The notes below the pieces were generated by a model that did no database searches, had not been told where the DNA came from, and saw only the letters and a list, made by a program, of their open reading frames with translations. From NCBI GenBank assembly GCA_946894095.1, contig OX335665.1, positions 4,040,001 to 4,104,000 of the forward strand: a DNA stretch of 64,000 bases, read 5' to 3'. The translations under genes and the position numbers were made by a program. Position 1 is the first letter of the stretch, and each line of letters begins with the position of its first letter. Positions 49,640-60,382 of the stretch are shown here, in pieces. Origin of the DNA: Incurvaria masculella (Eukaryota; Arthropoda; Insecta; Lepidoptera; Incurvariidae).

Positions 49640-49990
49640 TATTCTACGCAGTTCAATGATGGCGATAAAGACACGCACCCCTCACCCTGATACCTCCCCC
49701 GCCGGCGCGTGCGAGCGAGCCGGCACTAGCGCCGTCCCGCTCGGATGCTGCGCGGGTCAGTGGGACGTTCGCACGTGGCCCGGGAACAAGCTTTCTGGGC
49801 CGCCGCACGCTCGCCGCACTCTCGACCCTCCGACGCAGGGAATAGGGTCGAGAATTCTCCGCAGCGGAGCGGTTTATTTCAGAACCGCGTCCCAGGGTTC
49901 TGGAGGGTTCAATAAAGTTTATTGCCCTGCGAGAGCTACCTAAGCATACCTTGTACTGAGCACTTTGCGGGCCCTTTCGTACCATCATTT
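49640..49990. other. GC-rich island, unidentified
   Basis: CpG-rich, open on both strands. It contains AATAAAGTTTATT at 49910-49922. No family or domain recognised. Confidence 0.25.
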
Positions 49991-50562
49991 TGCGTTCGCA
50001 GATCGCTGTAATATGGAACCGTGATATTCCGCCTGTTGTAGCATTTAGGGTAGGTGGTCTCCATTCATAAAAGCATTTTTTTTTTGTTCACTGGGGAACG
50101 AATCACTGCATTTTTTAATGATGTTTGCTTCGAAAAATAGCTTTTATCTAGGCCCTACAAAAAAAAGGCACTCGGACAAGAAAAACGTTACTTTTAGAAA
50201 CAAAAATCAACTATTTTTCGAAGAAAGCATCGAGCTCTAATGTTTTTCTGCCGCCGGTTCAATTCAATGAAGAACAGACAAGAAACTTGTAGGATTGTAA
50301 TTTTTTTATACTTTGGATGCATTACTTTTTTTTAGATTACTGCTCACAAAAAAAAAAAACATTATCTGTAACATACTGAGGCGGAGAGAAAACTCTTGAA
50401 TACCATAATGAGATCTGATTCCCAACTAAAAGTTAATATAAGGGGGCGTCCATTAATTACGTGACGCGTTTAGGGCACGAGCGGGTCGAGCCAAATCTCA
50501 CCCGATCTCTCGTCTACACGCCACATTATCTTAAATATTTAGGTGTAAAAAGCCACCTTCAT
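49991..50562. other. Unassigned intergenic sequence
   Basis: Several A and T runs and a weak inverted pair (CGAAAAATAG / CTATTTTTCG near 50135 and 50213). The transposon-end motif CATTAATTACGTGACGCG is at 50451-50468. Confidence 0.3.
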
Positions 50563-50828
50563 TTTTAGGGTTCCGTACTCAAAGGGTGCCAACGGAACCC
50601 TATTACTAAGCCTCCGCTGTCCGTCCGTCCGTCTGACACAGGGCTGTATCCCATGAACCGTAATAGGTAGGCAGCTGTTATCACAGAGCCGCTGGCCGGT
50701 ATAGGTAAAATAAAATAAAAAATAATAAAGAGGGGTCCCATACTAACAACGTGTTTTATTATTTAATTTTTATCTTGTCCATTGGTACAGAACCCTTCGT
50801 GTGCGAATCCGACTTTGAAACCGGTTTT
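50563..50828 (-). mobile_element. GGAC-type element, reverse
   Basis: TTAGGGTTCCGTACTCAAAG to ACTTTGAAACCGGTTTTT. The hairpin end is decayed. Confidence 0.65.
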
Positions 50829-51132
50829 TGATATTAGTGATTTCAAATCAAATATTTGTTAGTAGATTAACAATTTTTAAAGTTACTACAATTCAGTGGT
50901 AAAGGCTTCTTATCACGGGTGACACAGTTCATTATTTTCTCAGAGAGTACATAACTTATCAAGCTCAAATGTATTATTTTATAACTTCAGGTATTTCTGC
51001 ACGAAATAAATGATTTTTGTTTTCACAAAACAAACTTTGTTCGATAGAAAAAAAAAGGCCAAAATAGGCAATTCTTTACGTTTCTCGTTATTTCTATGAA
51101 GCTAAAAAACGACAATCTGACCACAGGGACCA

Positions 51133-51463
51133 CAACCGGCGTAAAATGTGAGAAAATATGTGAGGGAACTAAAAAATAAGTGTTCTGAATCAGAACGCCA
51201 AATACTATACACAGTAAGCCCCGATTGCACGAATAGACGACCGAGTTAATCAATGTTCAAACACGTCACTTTTAGTGAACCGCATGGAGTTCCTTCCATG
51301 CTGTCCATACAAAGTGACGTGTTTAATCGTTCGTTGACGTTGATTTTGATTTTTTGTCCTTTCGTGCACTCGGCCCTAAGAGCGCAGAAGGTATGACAAA
51401 CGCTTCTGATAGGTGCAGAATTGATCGAGTTCACATATTTTCTCACATTTTACGCCGGTTCAG
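51133..51463. repeat. Inverted repeat disrupted by a MITE
   Basis: ACCGGCGTAAAATGTGAGAA, AATATGTGA at 51133-51163 and its exact complement at 51431-51462 flank the TAA MITE, giving nested palindromes. Confidence 0.7.
51218..51376. mobile_element. TAA-flanked MITE, copy 3 (reverse)
   Basis: 159 bp with TAA at 51215-51217 and 51377-51379. Ends GCCCCGATTGCACGAA and TTTCGTGCACTCGGCCC. Confidence 0.85.
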
Positions 51464-51619
51464 CCCCTGGAATTAATTGTCACGTAATGGGGCGCAAAAG
51501 TTCATTTATCAAAGCTCACATTTTAATGCCCACGCAACGCCCCTGTCCTTTGACCGGATGCCGTGCTGTGAACTCAAAAACTGAACTGTATTTCGGGCTC
51601 TGGTGTTTTTGTCAATCCT

Positions 51620-51835
51620 CAGAAATAAAAGACCGGCCAAACTGAGATCCAGCGAGCATCTCAATTCAGATCTCAGCAAATCAACTCCCTGCCGAGGTAT
51701 TTGTCCCAAATTCCATCTGAGATTCTTCAAACATGGTGTGAAGAGGCACCTGGCCGGCCGGCATGGTTTTCGCAGCCGCCCTGAAAGTTCGAAAACCCAT
51801 GGGCGTTGTCGGGAATCTTAAAGGTCCTGCTTAAC
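51620..51835 (+). pseudogene. LINE 3' terminus (GGCCGGCCGGCATG family)
   Basis: TCAACTCCCTGCCGAGGTAT (NSLPAEVF), RFFKHGVKRHLAG, CCGGCCGGCATGGTTTTCGC, CCCATGGGCGTTGTCGG and a CTTAACATAAAAAAA end, exactly as at 7270. Confidence 0.65.
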
Positions 51836-51889
51836 ATAAAAAAAATTAAGAGTAGCGATCGAAAGCCAAGAGTTAGGTGGAAAACGTCT

Positions 51890-52260
51890 AAAAACGTAAG
51901 CGAATGCACTCGCCGGCGCTGACGCCATTGTATGCAAGGCTACGCCTCCCCCGCAAGCGACTTTTTGTTTCTACTCCCGTCTTTCCATGCTCGCTTGTGG
52001 CACCCGACGCGCGGACGACTTCCCATACGATTATAAGCACAATTTTTCCATACGGCGGAGTACCGACCACGAGAGACTGGCTGTGTTCGGGCAAAGTGCT
52101 CCGTGCCGTTCGGTGCAGGAAGGAGCAAGAAATAGCGTTTTGGCTAATAGAATGACAGTTCCATGTACGTACTTTGGCCGTTTTCGCTGACCATTAGAAA
52201 GGTACGGAATCACTATTTTTGCTCCACCTCTCCGAGTTGGACGCTGTGACGGAGTAAGCT
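51890..52260. other. Moderately GC-rich unassigned region
   Basis: Many overlapping short frames on both strands. CCGTCTTTCCATGCTCGCTT at about 51978 resembles 33049-33068. No exon recognised. Confidence 0.25.
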
Positions 52261-52429
52261 CTGTCAACTGTCACTTAAACGTCAGACATCAAATCGCCTA
52301 CAACTACGTTAATTCGTGTTGAATTTCATATAGGTTGAAAATTAAGTGAGTTTTTAATAAATCTAAATAGTAAATCCTTGGTTTAGCCGCGTCGCCTAAT
52401 GCAGAAGGATTTTAGTTTGTGTTATATCA

Positions 52430-52850
52430 AAATGACGATAATCTCTGCGCTTCTTTCGTTTCGGCGTTTGGCCTGAAGGGTTGCTCTGAGCCGTTGCGCC
52501 CGATTCCGTAACGAACAGTACAGGGCGAAATGAAACCATCTTCGCCCGAACAGACCCACTTTGTTCCTTTTCTCATCAGCGGGTGTATCGCTCCGGGAGC
52601 GGGGAGATGCCCAGCCCCGCGTCCCCGTCCCCCGCCGCCGGTCGCCGGGAAAGCGGGGCCGGGTCGCCGACCTACCCCAACGGCGACCCCACCTGACCCA
52701 ATTCCCTCCCCGCGAGACAGGGACGACGCGAAAGCATCGATTGCGCCGAAGTGCCATTTCCCGCGCTCCAGGTTAGGCGAGATAATTGTTTACGCGGTAA
52801 GGCGAATGACACCCCGAGGAAGACTGTCCTTTCGCGTTCCGATTTGAACT
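52430..52850. other. GC-rich island, proline-rich open frames
   Basis: Open frames exist on both strands simultaneously (for example a Pro-rich frame from 52530), as expected from composition. Could be a promoter or first exon of an unseen gene. No evidence decides. Confidence 0.25.
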
Positions 52851-52868
52851 GTAAACGGTTACACTGCT

Positions 52869-52960
52869 AGAAGCGTATACAAGCGTCCCGAATCAGATTG
52901 AACGCTCAAAGCAGTAAGCTTTACAAACGATTCGGACCGTTTGTATACGCGCTTACGCAA
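52869..52960. repeat. Imperfect inverted repeat
   Basis: AAGCGTATACAAGCGTCCCG and GATTCGGACCGTTTGTATAC, CGCTT are inverted around AGATTGAACGC. Confidence 0.5.
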
Positions 52961-53387
52961 AGAAAACAACAAAAATGGAAGTTCACCTCAAATTAAAATC
53001 TAATCTATTGCTCTTAGTAGAACTTGAATTTTCAACGGAGGTACATTCAAAGGTTTGTGAAAAAACACGATGGAAAGACGATAGACTACTCTTTAGAAAC
53101 GTCAAAATGTGACACTGACAGTTCCACACACGGTGCTCTACCTCCAAAGCGTGAGCACTGTGTACGGCATTGCGTGACACAGCGCTAACTTCATACCGTT
53201 CATGGGACGCCATTTTGAGGGCTGTAAGCGCGAATCGGACCAGTTTTGAGCGTACTTTTAATAACGATGCTTCGAATCGGACCGCGACCTCAATGGGTGA
53301 AGGCAGCAACTGATTTTTCCCGGGAAATCAATATATACTAACACTAGCAGACCCGAGCAGAAGCCAAAGTCCGCTAATAGATAACTT

Positions 53388-53622
53388 CGGGCCATCCCGC
53401 TCAACTCCCCATACAAACGGGGAAAGATGATCACGCTCACATTTCTTGTCAGAGATCCCAGATTTTACTCAAAATAGCTTTATATGATCGAACTAGATGT
53501 CTGATGACCGTTGGAATTGTAAAATTGTGTTTGGTTTTTAAGTTATAAGGTCCGAAAGTTGGAATTTTTACACGCGTTTTATACAATAACTTTGGAGGTG
53601 CATTACGCAATGATAAATTAAG
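53388..53622 (+). mobile_element. TTAA-1 MITE, 5' half
   Basis: Starts GGGCCATCCCGCTCAACTCC and ends at the AATGATAAATTAAG position of the full element, cut by a SINE. Confidence 0.6.
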
Positions 53623-53623
53623 A

Positions 53624-53814
53624 CTCGCATTCCTGACGAAATGCACTCATCCAACTCAGAAAGTGAAAGAAAGTGGTGCACGAACGGGGTGAGGATTTGA
53701 ACCCAGACCTCTGGTATGCTAGTCAAGTCCCCGCGCCACTAGGCTAAGAGACGCTAAGCGAGCCGATTGCCTATTCACCTGCTAGGTATGCTAGTCAAGT
53801 CCTCGCGCCACTAG
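53624..53814 (-). mobile_element. SINE head with a duplicated end
   Basis: CTCGCATTCCTGACGAAATG to CGCGCCACTAGGCTAAG, followed by a second copy of TAGGTATGCTAGTCAAGTCC, TCGCGCCACTAGG at 53780-53814. Confidence 0.6.
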
Positions 53815-54313
53815 GAAACCGTGCTGTTGCGCTCTGGGACCTTCTCTGTTTTAAAGAAAAAGACAGGCTCCGTGATGAGGAAGATGCAACATGTCCACAA
53901 ATAAGATAATGTGCATAGTGTATGATTTGGCAAGAATTAAGAAAATTTTAATTACAAAACGACTCATAGCTAAAAGTAAACCACGACCGCTGTAGTTAAC
54001 AATTTAACAAAAACTAAATGGATCATAAATCTTGACTAAATTAACTATGTCTGATGACTAATCTGTTTAAGATGTTCTCAATTTATCATTGCGTAATGCA
54101 CCTCCAAAGTCATTGTGTAAAACGCGTGTAAAAATTCCAACTTTCGGACCTTATAACTTAGAAACCAAACACAATTTTACATTTCCAACGGTCATCAGAC
54201 ATCTAGTTCGACCAAATAAAGCTATTTTGAGCAAAATCTGGGATCTCTGACAAGAAATATGAGCGTGATCATCTTTCCCCGTTTGTATGGGGAGTTGAGC
54301 GGGATGGCCCACC
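53815..54313 (-). mobile_element. TTAA-1 MITE, reverse, start truncated
   Basis: AAACCGTGCTGTTGCGCTCT to GAGCGGGATGGCCCACCT. The right TTAA is lost at the join with the next element. Confidence 0.65.
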
Positions 54314-54680
54314 TAGCATCAAAAAATTACGCTCCCCATACAAACGTAGTTTACTAATCATTTGAAAACCACTGTTCCAATTTGCTTGATATTTGGGACT
54401 TAATATCAAGCAATAAATATTTATGTCTGCACGTGTTTCTTTTTTCGAAAAATGTATCCTGTGTCACACAACAGAGAAAAGAAAAATCGTATGAAGATTT
54501 TCTTTTGCCTGTTACTTGACTTGCTTTAGATTTTTCAGCAAAACAAAAACGTGCAGACACAGATATTTATTGTAGAATATTAGATACCAAATATCAAGCA
54601 AATCGGAACAGTGGTTTTCAAATTATTCGTAAACTACGTTTGTATGGGGAGAATGATTTTCAGATGCTTACGGACCCACC
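54314..54680 (+). mobile_element. TTAA-2 MITE, left end fused to TTAA-1
   Basis: Collinear with 57202-57560 from AGCATCA onward. The right end GATGCTTACGGACCCACC is followed by TTAA 54681-54684. The first 12 bases and the left TTAA are absent at the fusion. Confidence 0.75.
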
Positions 54681-54709
54681 TTAAGTTATTTGTAATACAA
54701 ATTCGATTT

Positions 54710-54960
54710 GACCACTATTTCCACACAGATCGGAGTCCCCAAATAGTTTTAGCACAGGAATGCAACATCCCAGCGGACCGCGCGGTCGGGGGCATCTACG
54801 CGCGTCCCGCGTAATCATTATTTCGGTCGCCAACGCCAACGCGACGCGACACGTCGGTCAATGTCGAGATCGCGTCGCGCCTACGCTAGCCCGTAGTGAT
54901 GGGACACGCGCGTGCCGTCGATAGATCAGGCATCGTCTGCGTGCGACAGATAATGAGGGG
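54710..54960. other. CpG-rich segment
   Basis: Rich in CGCG words (GCGACGCGACACG, GAGATCGCGTCGCG). No frame or family recognised. Confidence 0.3.
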
Positions 54961-55317
54961 ATCAAATTCCAATGGGACGTAGCTTTCAGTTGATTTATTT
55001 AATGTACAAAATTACAGAAAAACATTTCTTTATTTAACTGGTGAAACAGGCACGCTCTTATGTGGAACTGGTGGTGGCTGTTCCACAAGAGAGCAAGGTA
55101 CGAACAACGGGCTTACTCGTGGAACGAACACGAGGGGCTTTACTAAGAATCTCAAATCAACAACGGAATAGTTATACGATATTTTTGTATTTCGAATTGA
55201 CATGCAGTTTCAAAAATTCGATCGAAAGGGACAACAAATGGTATAACAATTCCGAGGTTGATCTACGGCAATAAGGTAACAGGAGAGAAGTATAATATTT
55301 AGTTTGACGGCTTACAG

Positions 55318-55363
55318 CGCGTACGAGGGGCAGAGCGTGCTGCTCGACGACTCGGAGAGATCT
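55318..55363 (-). CDS. Possible short exon, unidentified
   Basis: On the minus strand TGTAG precedes and GTAAGC follows a 46-bp segment whose best frame reads LSESSSSTLCPSYA with G/C third positions. The + strand frame SAYEGQSVLLDDSERST, after CTTACAG, is equally codon-like. Too short to identify or link to a gene. Confidence 0.2.
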
Positions 55364-55374
55364 ACATTACGTAC

Positions 55375-55530
55375 ATACATGGATTCCCAACTATGAAATC
55401 TTTCGCATTCGTGACGAAATGCACTTTTTCAACTCAGAGAGAAAAAAATGTGGGGCATGAACGGGCCGGGATTAAAACCCATGATCTCTGGCACGGAAGG
55501 CAAGTCCACACGCCCCTGAGATACGAGCGC
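55375..55530 (-). mobile_element. SINE head, diverged
   Basis: ACATGGATTCCCAACTATG, CTTTCGCATTCGTGACGAAA, GCATGAACGGG and AAGGCAAGTCCACACG. Confidence 0.6.
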
Positions 55531-55549
55531 GCTGACAGCAGCAAGTGAA

Positions 55550-56575
55550 TGAACCTACGGAACAATATCGAGCCGATAATTTGATATTATCGACTTCTTA
55601 CGTCTCACCACGAGCTTTTAGAGAAATCCGTCGGCAACTGACGCATTCAAAAGCGCGCCAAATCACCGGAAATGACGCCACACGCCTGGCCTACGTTACA
55701 TCTTCTACAATGTGACACCGTGCTCTATTTATTATTTTCGAGCGAAAACTATGATTAAATGGCACAGAAGAACGTGTGCTGACAGTAGCAAGAGAATGCT
55801 CCCTCAGAGCATTACATTTCTTTGCACAGCGTAAATAATTATTTCGAGCCGATAATATCGATACTATCGACTTATCATGTCTCACCGCGAGCTTTTAGCG
55901 AAATCCGTCGGCACCTGACGCGTCCAAAAGCGCATCAAATCACCGGAAATGACGCCACACGCCTGGCCTACGTTACATCTTCTACAATGTGACACTGCGC
56001 TCTATTTTGTTGTTTTTGCGCGAAAACTATGATTCAATGATACAGAAGAATGTGTGCTATAGAACAGACAGGGAACGTTCCTTCGGAGCGATGGTTTCTT
56101 TGCACAGTGTAAACAATAATATCGATACTATCGACTGCTCACGTCTCATCGCGAGCTTTTAGCGAAATCTATCGGCACCTGACGCGTCCAAAGCGCGCCA
56201 AAACACCGGAAACGACGCCACACGCCTGGCCTATGTTACATCTTCTACAATGTGACACCGTGATCTATTTGGTTGTTTTCGCGCGAAAACTATGATTCAA
56301 TGACACAAAAGAACGTGTTCTGACCGTGGCAAGAGAATGCTCCCTCAGAGCATTGCTTTATTTTGCACAGCGTAAATAATAATATCGATGATATCGACTT
56401 TTCAGGTCTCACAGCGAGCTTTTAGCGAAATCCGTCGGCACCTGACGCGTCCAAAAGCGCGCCAAATCACCGGAAATGACGCCACACGCCTGGCCTACGT
56501 TACATCTTCTACAATGTGACACCGTGCTCTATTTTGTTGCTTTCGCGCGAAAACAATGATTCAATGAATGAAGGT
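55550..56575 (+). repeat. ~270-bp tandem repeat, four units
   Basis: Units aligned on ATCGACT..(N)..GTCTCA at about 55587, 55866, 56129 and 56394 (spacing 279, 263, 265). Shared GCGAGCTTTTAGCGAAATC, AAATCACCGGAAATGACGCC, ACACGCCTGGCCTACGTTAC and ATCTTCTACAATGTGACAC. Satellite-like. No frame survives across units. Confidence 0.9.
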
Positions 56576-56736
56576 GCCAAAATGCATTGGACGAGATGAG
56601 CCTAGGAAACGACTTGTGTTTGTTTACCGATTTATTCACGGAATTGGAGATAGTTTTCGCGGATTGAACTGCCGTTCGCTGATAGCGCTGCCGTCCAACC
56701 GTGAGGTATATCATAGATTAAAGAGGGAGATATAGA

Positions 56737-56937
56737 AAAAAAAAACAGGCCAAGTGCAAGTCGGACTCGCACACGAACGGTTCCGTAGCATAGTAGAAGA
56801 TTTAACACAGAACAATCCCATTTTTTCTATGGAACCCAATTTTTATTATTATTATTATTACCTATTAGTTATAGCGGCAAAATAAATACATACTCTGTGA
56901 AGATTTCAGCTGCCTACCTATTACGGTTACTATAAAT
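56737..56937 (+). mobile_element. GGAC-type element, 3'-truncated
   Basis: AAACAGGCCAAGTGCAAGTC to GCTGCCTACCTATTACGGTT. Cut before the GGAC run. Confidence 0.65.
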
Positions 56938-57046
56938 TAAATAATAAAAATTATATGTAGACGCAATACCCGCGAATGGTATGTTTTGCTGATTCGGGTC
57001 CAGCCTTCGGGCGCAGGTCTAGAGGCGGGATGGATGGCTCTTAATT

Positions 57047-57160
57047 TTTTAGGGTTCCGTACCCAAAGGGTGCCAACGGAACCCTATTACTAAGCCTCCG
57101 CTGTCCGTCCGTCCGTCCGTCTGTCACAGAGCTGTATCTCTTCTCTTGGCCGGTTTTTTC
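57047..57160 (-). mobile_element. GGAC-type element, internally deleted, reverse
   Basis: TTTAGGGTTCCGTACCCAAA through the GGAC run to CTGTATCTC, then directly TTGGCCGGTTTTTTC. Confidence 0.65.
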
Positions 57161-57164
57161 CTAG

Positions 57165-57930
57165 TTATGGAGAAATGAAAAGCGCGCGCAGTGGGCGTTA
57201 AGGTCGGCCCGTAAGCATCACAAAATTTCGCCTCCCATACAAACGTAGTTTACTAATAATTTGAAAACCACTGTTCCAACTTACTTGATATTTGGTATCA
57301 AATATTAGGCTACAAATATTTGTGTCTGAAAGTCTTTGTTTTTTTCTGTAAATGTATTCTGGGTTAAACCACAGAGAAAACTAAATTCGTATGAAGATTT
57401 TCTTTTTGCTTTCATTTCGTTCGGTTTGAATTTTTCAAAAAAACATATTATTTGTTACCTGATATTAGATATTAAATATAAATCAAATTAAATTGGAATA
57501 GCGGTTTCCAAATGATTAGTAAACCACGTTTGTATAGGGAGCATAGCTTACGGGCTGTTCTTAAGCGAATTAACATTTGCGAGTCGGAGTTTGATTTAAC
57601 AGCATACGACGTAGTTGCCGATGCCGTAAATACGATGAGCTGCCCGTTACGCCGTCAGAGTGGTCAGACCGAGTTCTCACCTAAATTGGCGTTTACGGAA
57701 CTTCGAAGTTACGTAAGAACGTCAAACTCCATCCAAGTTTTTACTAGATATTCTGTGGTTTGACTTCTTCAAACCTCCGATTTGTATGAAAACGGGAAGT
57801 CGGCGTAAACGGCAACATCGACGTATTTACGGCGTCGGTGAGTAAACTGTCAAATCAAACTCGGAATCATAAATGTTAGTTCGCTTAACGCCCACTGCGG
57901 GCGCTCTTCAATTTCTCCATACATTTGAAA
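57165..57930 (+). mobile_element. Palindrome-ended elements, two copies facing each other
   Basis: A forward part (57165-57197, continued 57565-57640) and a reverse part (about 57660-57930: CTCACCTAAATTGGCGTTTA to TTCAATTTCTCCATACATTT). The forward part is split by a TTAA-2 element. Confidence 0.65.
57202..57560 (+). mobile_element. TTAA-2 MITE, complete copy with identifiable empty site
   Basis: 359 bp between TTAA 57198-57201 and 57561-57564. Removing it and one TTAA restores GTGGGCGTTAAGCGAA, the sequence of the host element at 30050-30066. Confidence 0.9.
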
Positions 57931-58061
57931 ATGAATATTTTTGACGAATTCTAGTGTTTAAGGCGACATAAAACCCTAGAAGAACCGTAACCGGTGAGCT
58001 ATCGTTTTATATTTTAAGTTTCCATAATAAGCACTTTTGTGCAAACATGATTATTGGAAAA

Positions 58062-58487
58062 CATGTATTGTATTGTATTGTTTATTCATCATCCATAGAC
58101 AGTACACTGCACTCGGATTTGTCATATTTTAGCATTGGCCAGTTCAGCAAAACAAATCACAGCGAAGAAGAACTGGAAAGAAACTCCGCTGTTTTTTTTT
58201 TTCAACGTCCACTTAGTCTAAGTTTACAAAAGTGTTTGTCAATTATTTTAACAAAAACATAGGTAAAACACTAAATTCACATGAATACACAAAAATTTAC
58301 AATCCATGCCGTATGCAACAGTTCATGACAAATATCATTTTATTTGCAAAGACAATCCCCTCCAACTAATATGTTGCCAATTGGAGCAGGCCAGTCCCCA
58401 CAAACAGCACCCGTTCACGAGCATCACGCCGGGCACAGCCATTACCTCTTTCAACCATATTTTAGGGAAAGAGATAACCTGAGCCAA
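58062..58487 (-). mobile_element. 470-bp repeat, reverse copy
   Basis: Near-identical to 10990-11442, ending GGTTATCTCTTTCCCTAA-type sequence. The last ~20 bp are absent. Confidence 0.75.
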
Positions 58488-58497
58488 GATTATTGAA

Positions 58498-58750
58498 ATG
58501 TCATGGAACCATTTTACGATGGAGATTAATAAAAAGTTGGTCTTTGCTTTTAAAATTCAAGCCTTAAACTGGTTTGAAAAACTTTGCAATGCCTTAAGTC
58601 CCGTAACATGTAAAGGGTATGCTGGACTTCTGGGACGAGCTGGGATAGCTTACATAGTCACTTTTGCTACACACAATGGCCTCTCTGTGAAGTAGGCTTA
58701 GCGCGGAAGAAATTTTGCCCAACTAAATAATTAAACTCGAAGTGTAATTA
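58498..58750. other. Unassigned; short open frame
   Basis: A 65-codon + strand frame from 58498 has no recognisable motif or splice context. Confidence 0.25.
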
Positions 58751-59110
58751 AGAATACGCTCAGTCCCATCCCTCATTCCTCCCCATCCTACCTATATCCG
58801 GAGCACCCGCCGCAGAGAATCAGATCACCCCCTTTTGGTTGGAACGAACCGTTTCTCAAACTCATTTCTCTGCCGCACCGCCCCGGGATATGGAACTTTC
58901 TACCGGCGGATGCCTTTCCTCATACCTATAACCTTGGAGTCTTCAAGCGTAATTTGAATAAGCTCGATAGCTCAGCCATAGTCCGCAAATCCGCTGGTAT
59001 GGCGCCTCGCTGAGCGTGGTTTCGCGAGGCGAGGTGTTTTTGGCTTTTCTGAGCACCTTTGGTCCTCAGCACAGCCACCCATACCGGGTTTTTCATAAAA
59101 AAAAGTCTAT
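58751..59110 (+). pseudogene. LINE ORF2 C-terminus and 3' end
   Basis: TNRFSNSFLCRTAP then, after a one-base shift, WNFLPADAFPHTYNLGVFKR and NLNKLDSSAIVRKSAGMAPR with stop TGA near 59011. A 3' segment follows with CTTTTCTGAGCACCTTTGGT and CACCCATACCGGGTTTTTCA. WNxLPxxxFPxxYNLxxFKxN is the typical ORF2 terminus of arthropod CR1/Jockey-like LINEs. Shorter copies are at 30372-30560 and 44775-44898. Confidence 0.75.
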
Positions 59111-59845
59111 TAACCTCTATCTGTATTTTCTATATATGTTTCGAGTGGTGTTCTTGTTGATGAACCTAAATAAAAAATAAATAAAATAAACTCCCACAAC
59201 ATAGGTAAGCAATAAGGGTATATTATTTTCATTTTATTATATTCACCCATCGATCTTTTAGTGTCGGGTCGCCTTCATAAAGACCAAAAAGCATAAGGTC
59301 CAAAACCCAGAACATCCAAAAGTATGTATTTTTGCATATATTTATAAATTCAAATATTATAATCTAACCTAACGTAACGTAACCTAATTGAAAAAGTTCC
59401 GTATTCATTAGTGTTTTGGACGGTATGGGTTTTGGACTTTGTGCTTTTTGGACTTTATGATGCGTCCCCTTAATGTCCCGCTTAGAAAAATTTATGGCTT
59501 TTTATTATTTACACTTAATTAAAATGTAAGCAATTCTGGGGGAATTCGTTCTTGATTTGCTCAGAATCGTTCATGTTTTTACTAATAGTAATCAATATGT
59601 AGCCGAAATGAAAAATATTTTCAAGCACAACACTAGATAATTTATTAGTTAATGAACTGAAATAAAAAAATAATATCCGTACCGCTTATATTGTAAGGTG
59701 CTTCAAAGATTTTCTAATCTACTTGAGGCTTGAATTTCAATGGCCAGGCTCAATTTTTATTAGTTTACATCTTAAAATAGTTCAAATTCAAGTATTTCTG
59801 ATAACTAAGTTTGCAGAAAAGTGCTTATTGAGACAATCAATAAAA
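59111..59845. other. No gene seen; short inverted repeat
   Basis: AAGACCAAAAAGCATAAGGTCCAAAACCCA-type words near 59279-59315 reappear inverted at 59420-59460 (GGTTTTGGACTTTGTGCTTT), with CTAACCTAACGTAACGTAAC between. Otherwise unassigned. Confidence 0.4.
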
Positions 59846-60140
59846 AACTGGCCAAGTGCGAGTCGGACTCGCACACGAAGGGTTCCATACCATCGTACAA
59901 GATTTACCACAAACAAAACATGTTTTTTGTATGGGGCCCCCCTTTAATTTTTATTATTTTATAATTATACCTATTTGTTGTTACAGCGGCAAAAGAAATA
60001 CATAATCTGTGAAAATTTCAGCTTCCTACCTGTTACGGTTCATGAGATACAGCCCTGTGACAGACGGACGGACGGACGGACGGACAGCGGAGGCTTAGTA
60101 ATAGGGTTCCGTTTTCACCCTTTGGGTACGGAACCCTAAA
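59846..60140 (+). mobile_element. GGAC-type element, complete
   Basis: AACTGGCCAAGTGCGAGTCG to GGTACGGAACCCTAAAAAAA, with an intact 19-nt palindrome and six GGAC units. Confidence 0.8.
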
Positions 60141-60382
60141 AAAAACCATCGCGTATCGGATACGGTCGTTCTAGGGTCTCATGTTACCCTAATATACCAT
60201 AGGTACATCTAATAGAGGAAACAAAGAATCTGAAATTGAAATAAGAAGTACTTTGATATCGTCTCCGAGGAGACACGTGTGTTTGATTACCCGAATTGCA
60301 GACTTTACGACCAAGCGAATGAGCGCCCATCTAATAAAATGTCTTGTAAACTTTATTGAATGCTTACAACAATTCTATTCCT

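Noticed and set aside
49653..49988. 111-codon minus-strand frame
   Set aside because: Composition-driven in a GC-rich island. No recognisable motif.
52530..52847. Proline-rich + strand frame of 105 codons
   Set aside because: Open frames occur on both strands of the same CpG-rich stretch. No splice or domain evidence.
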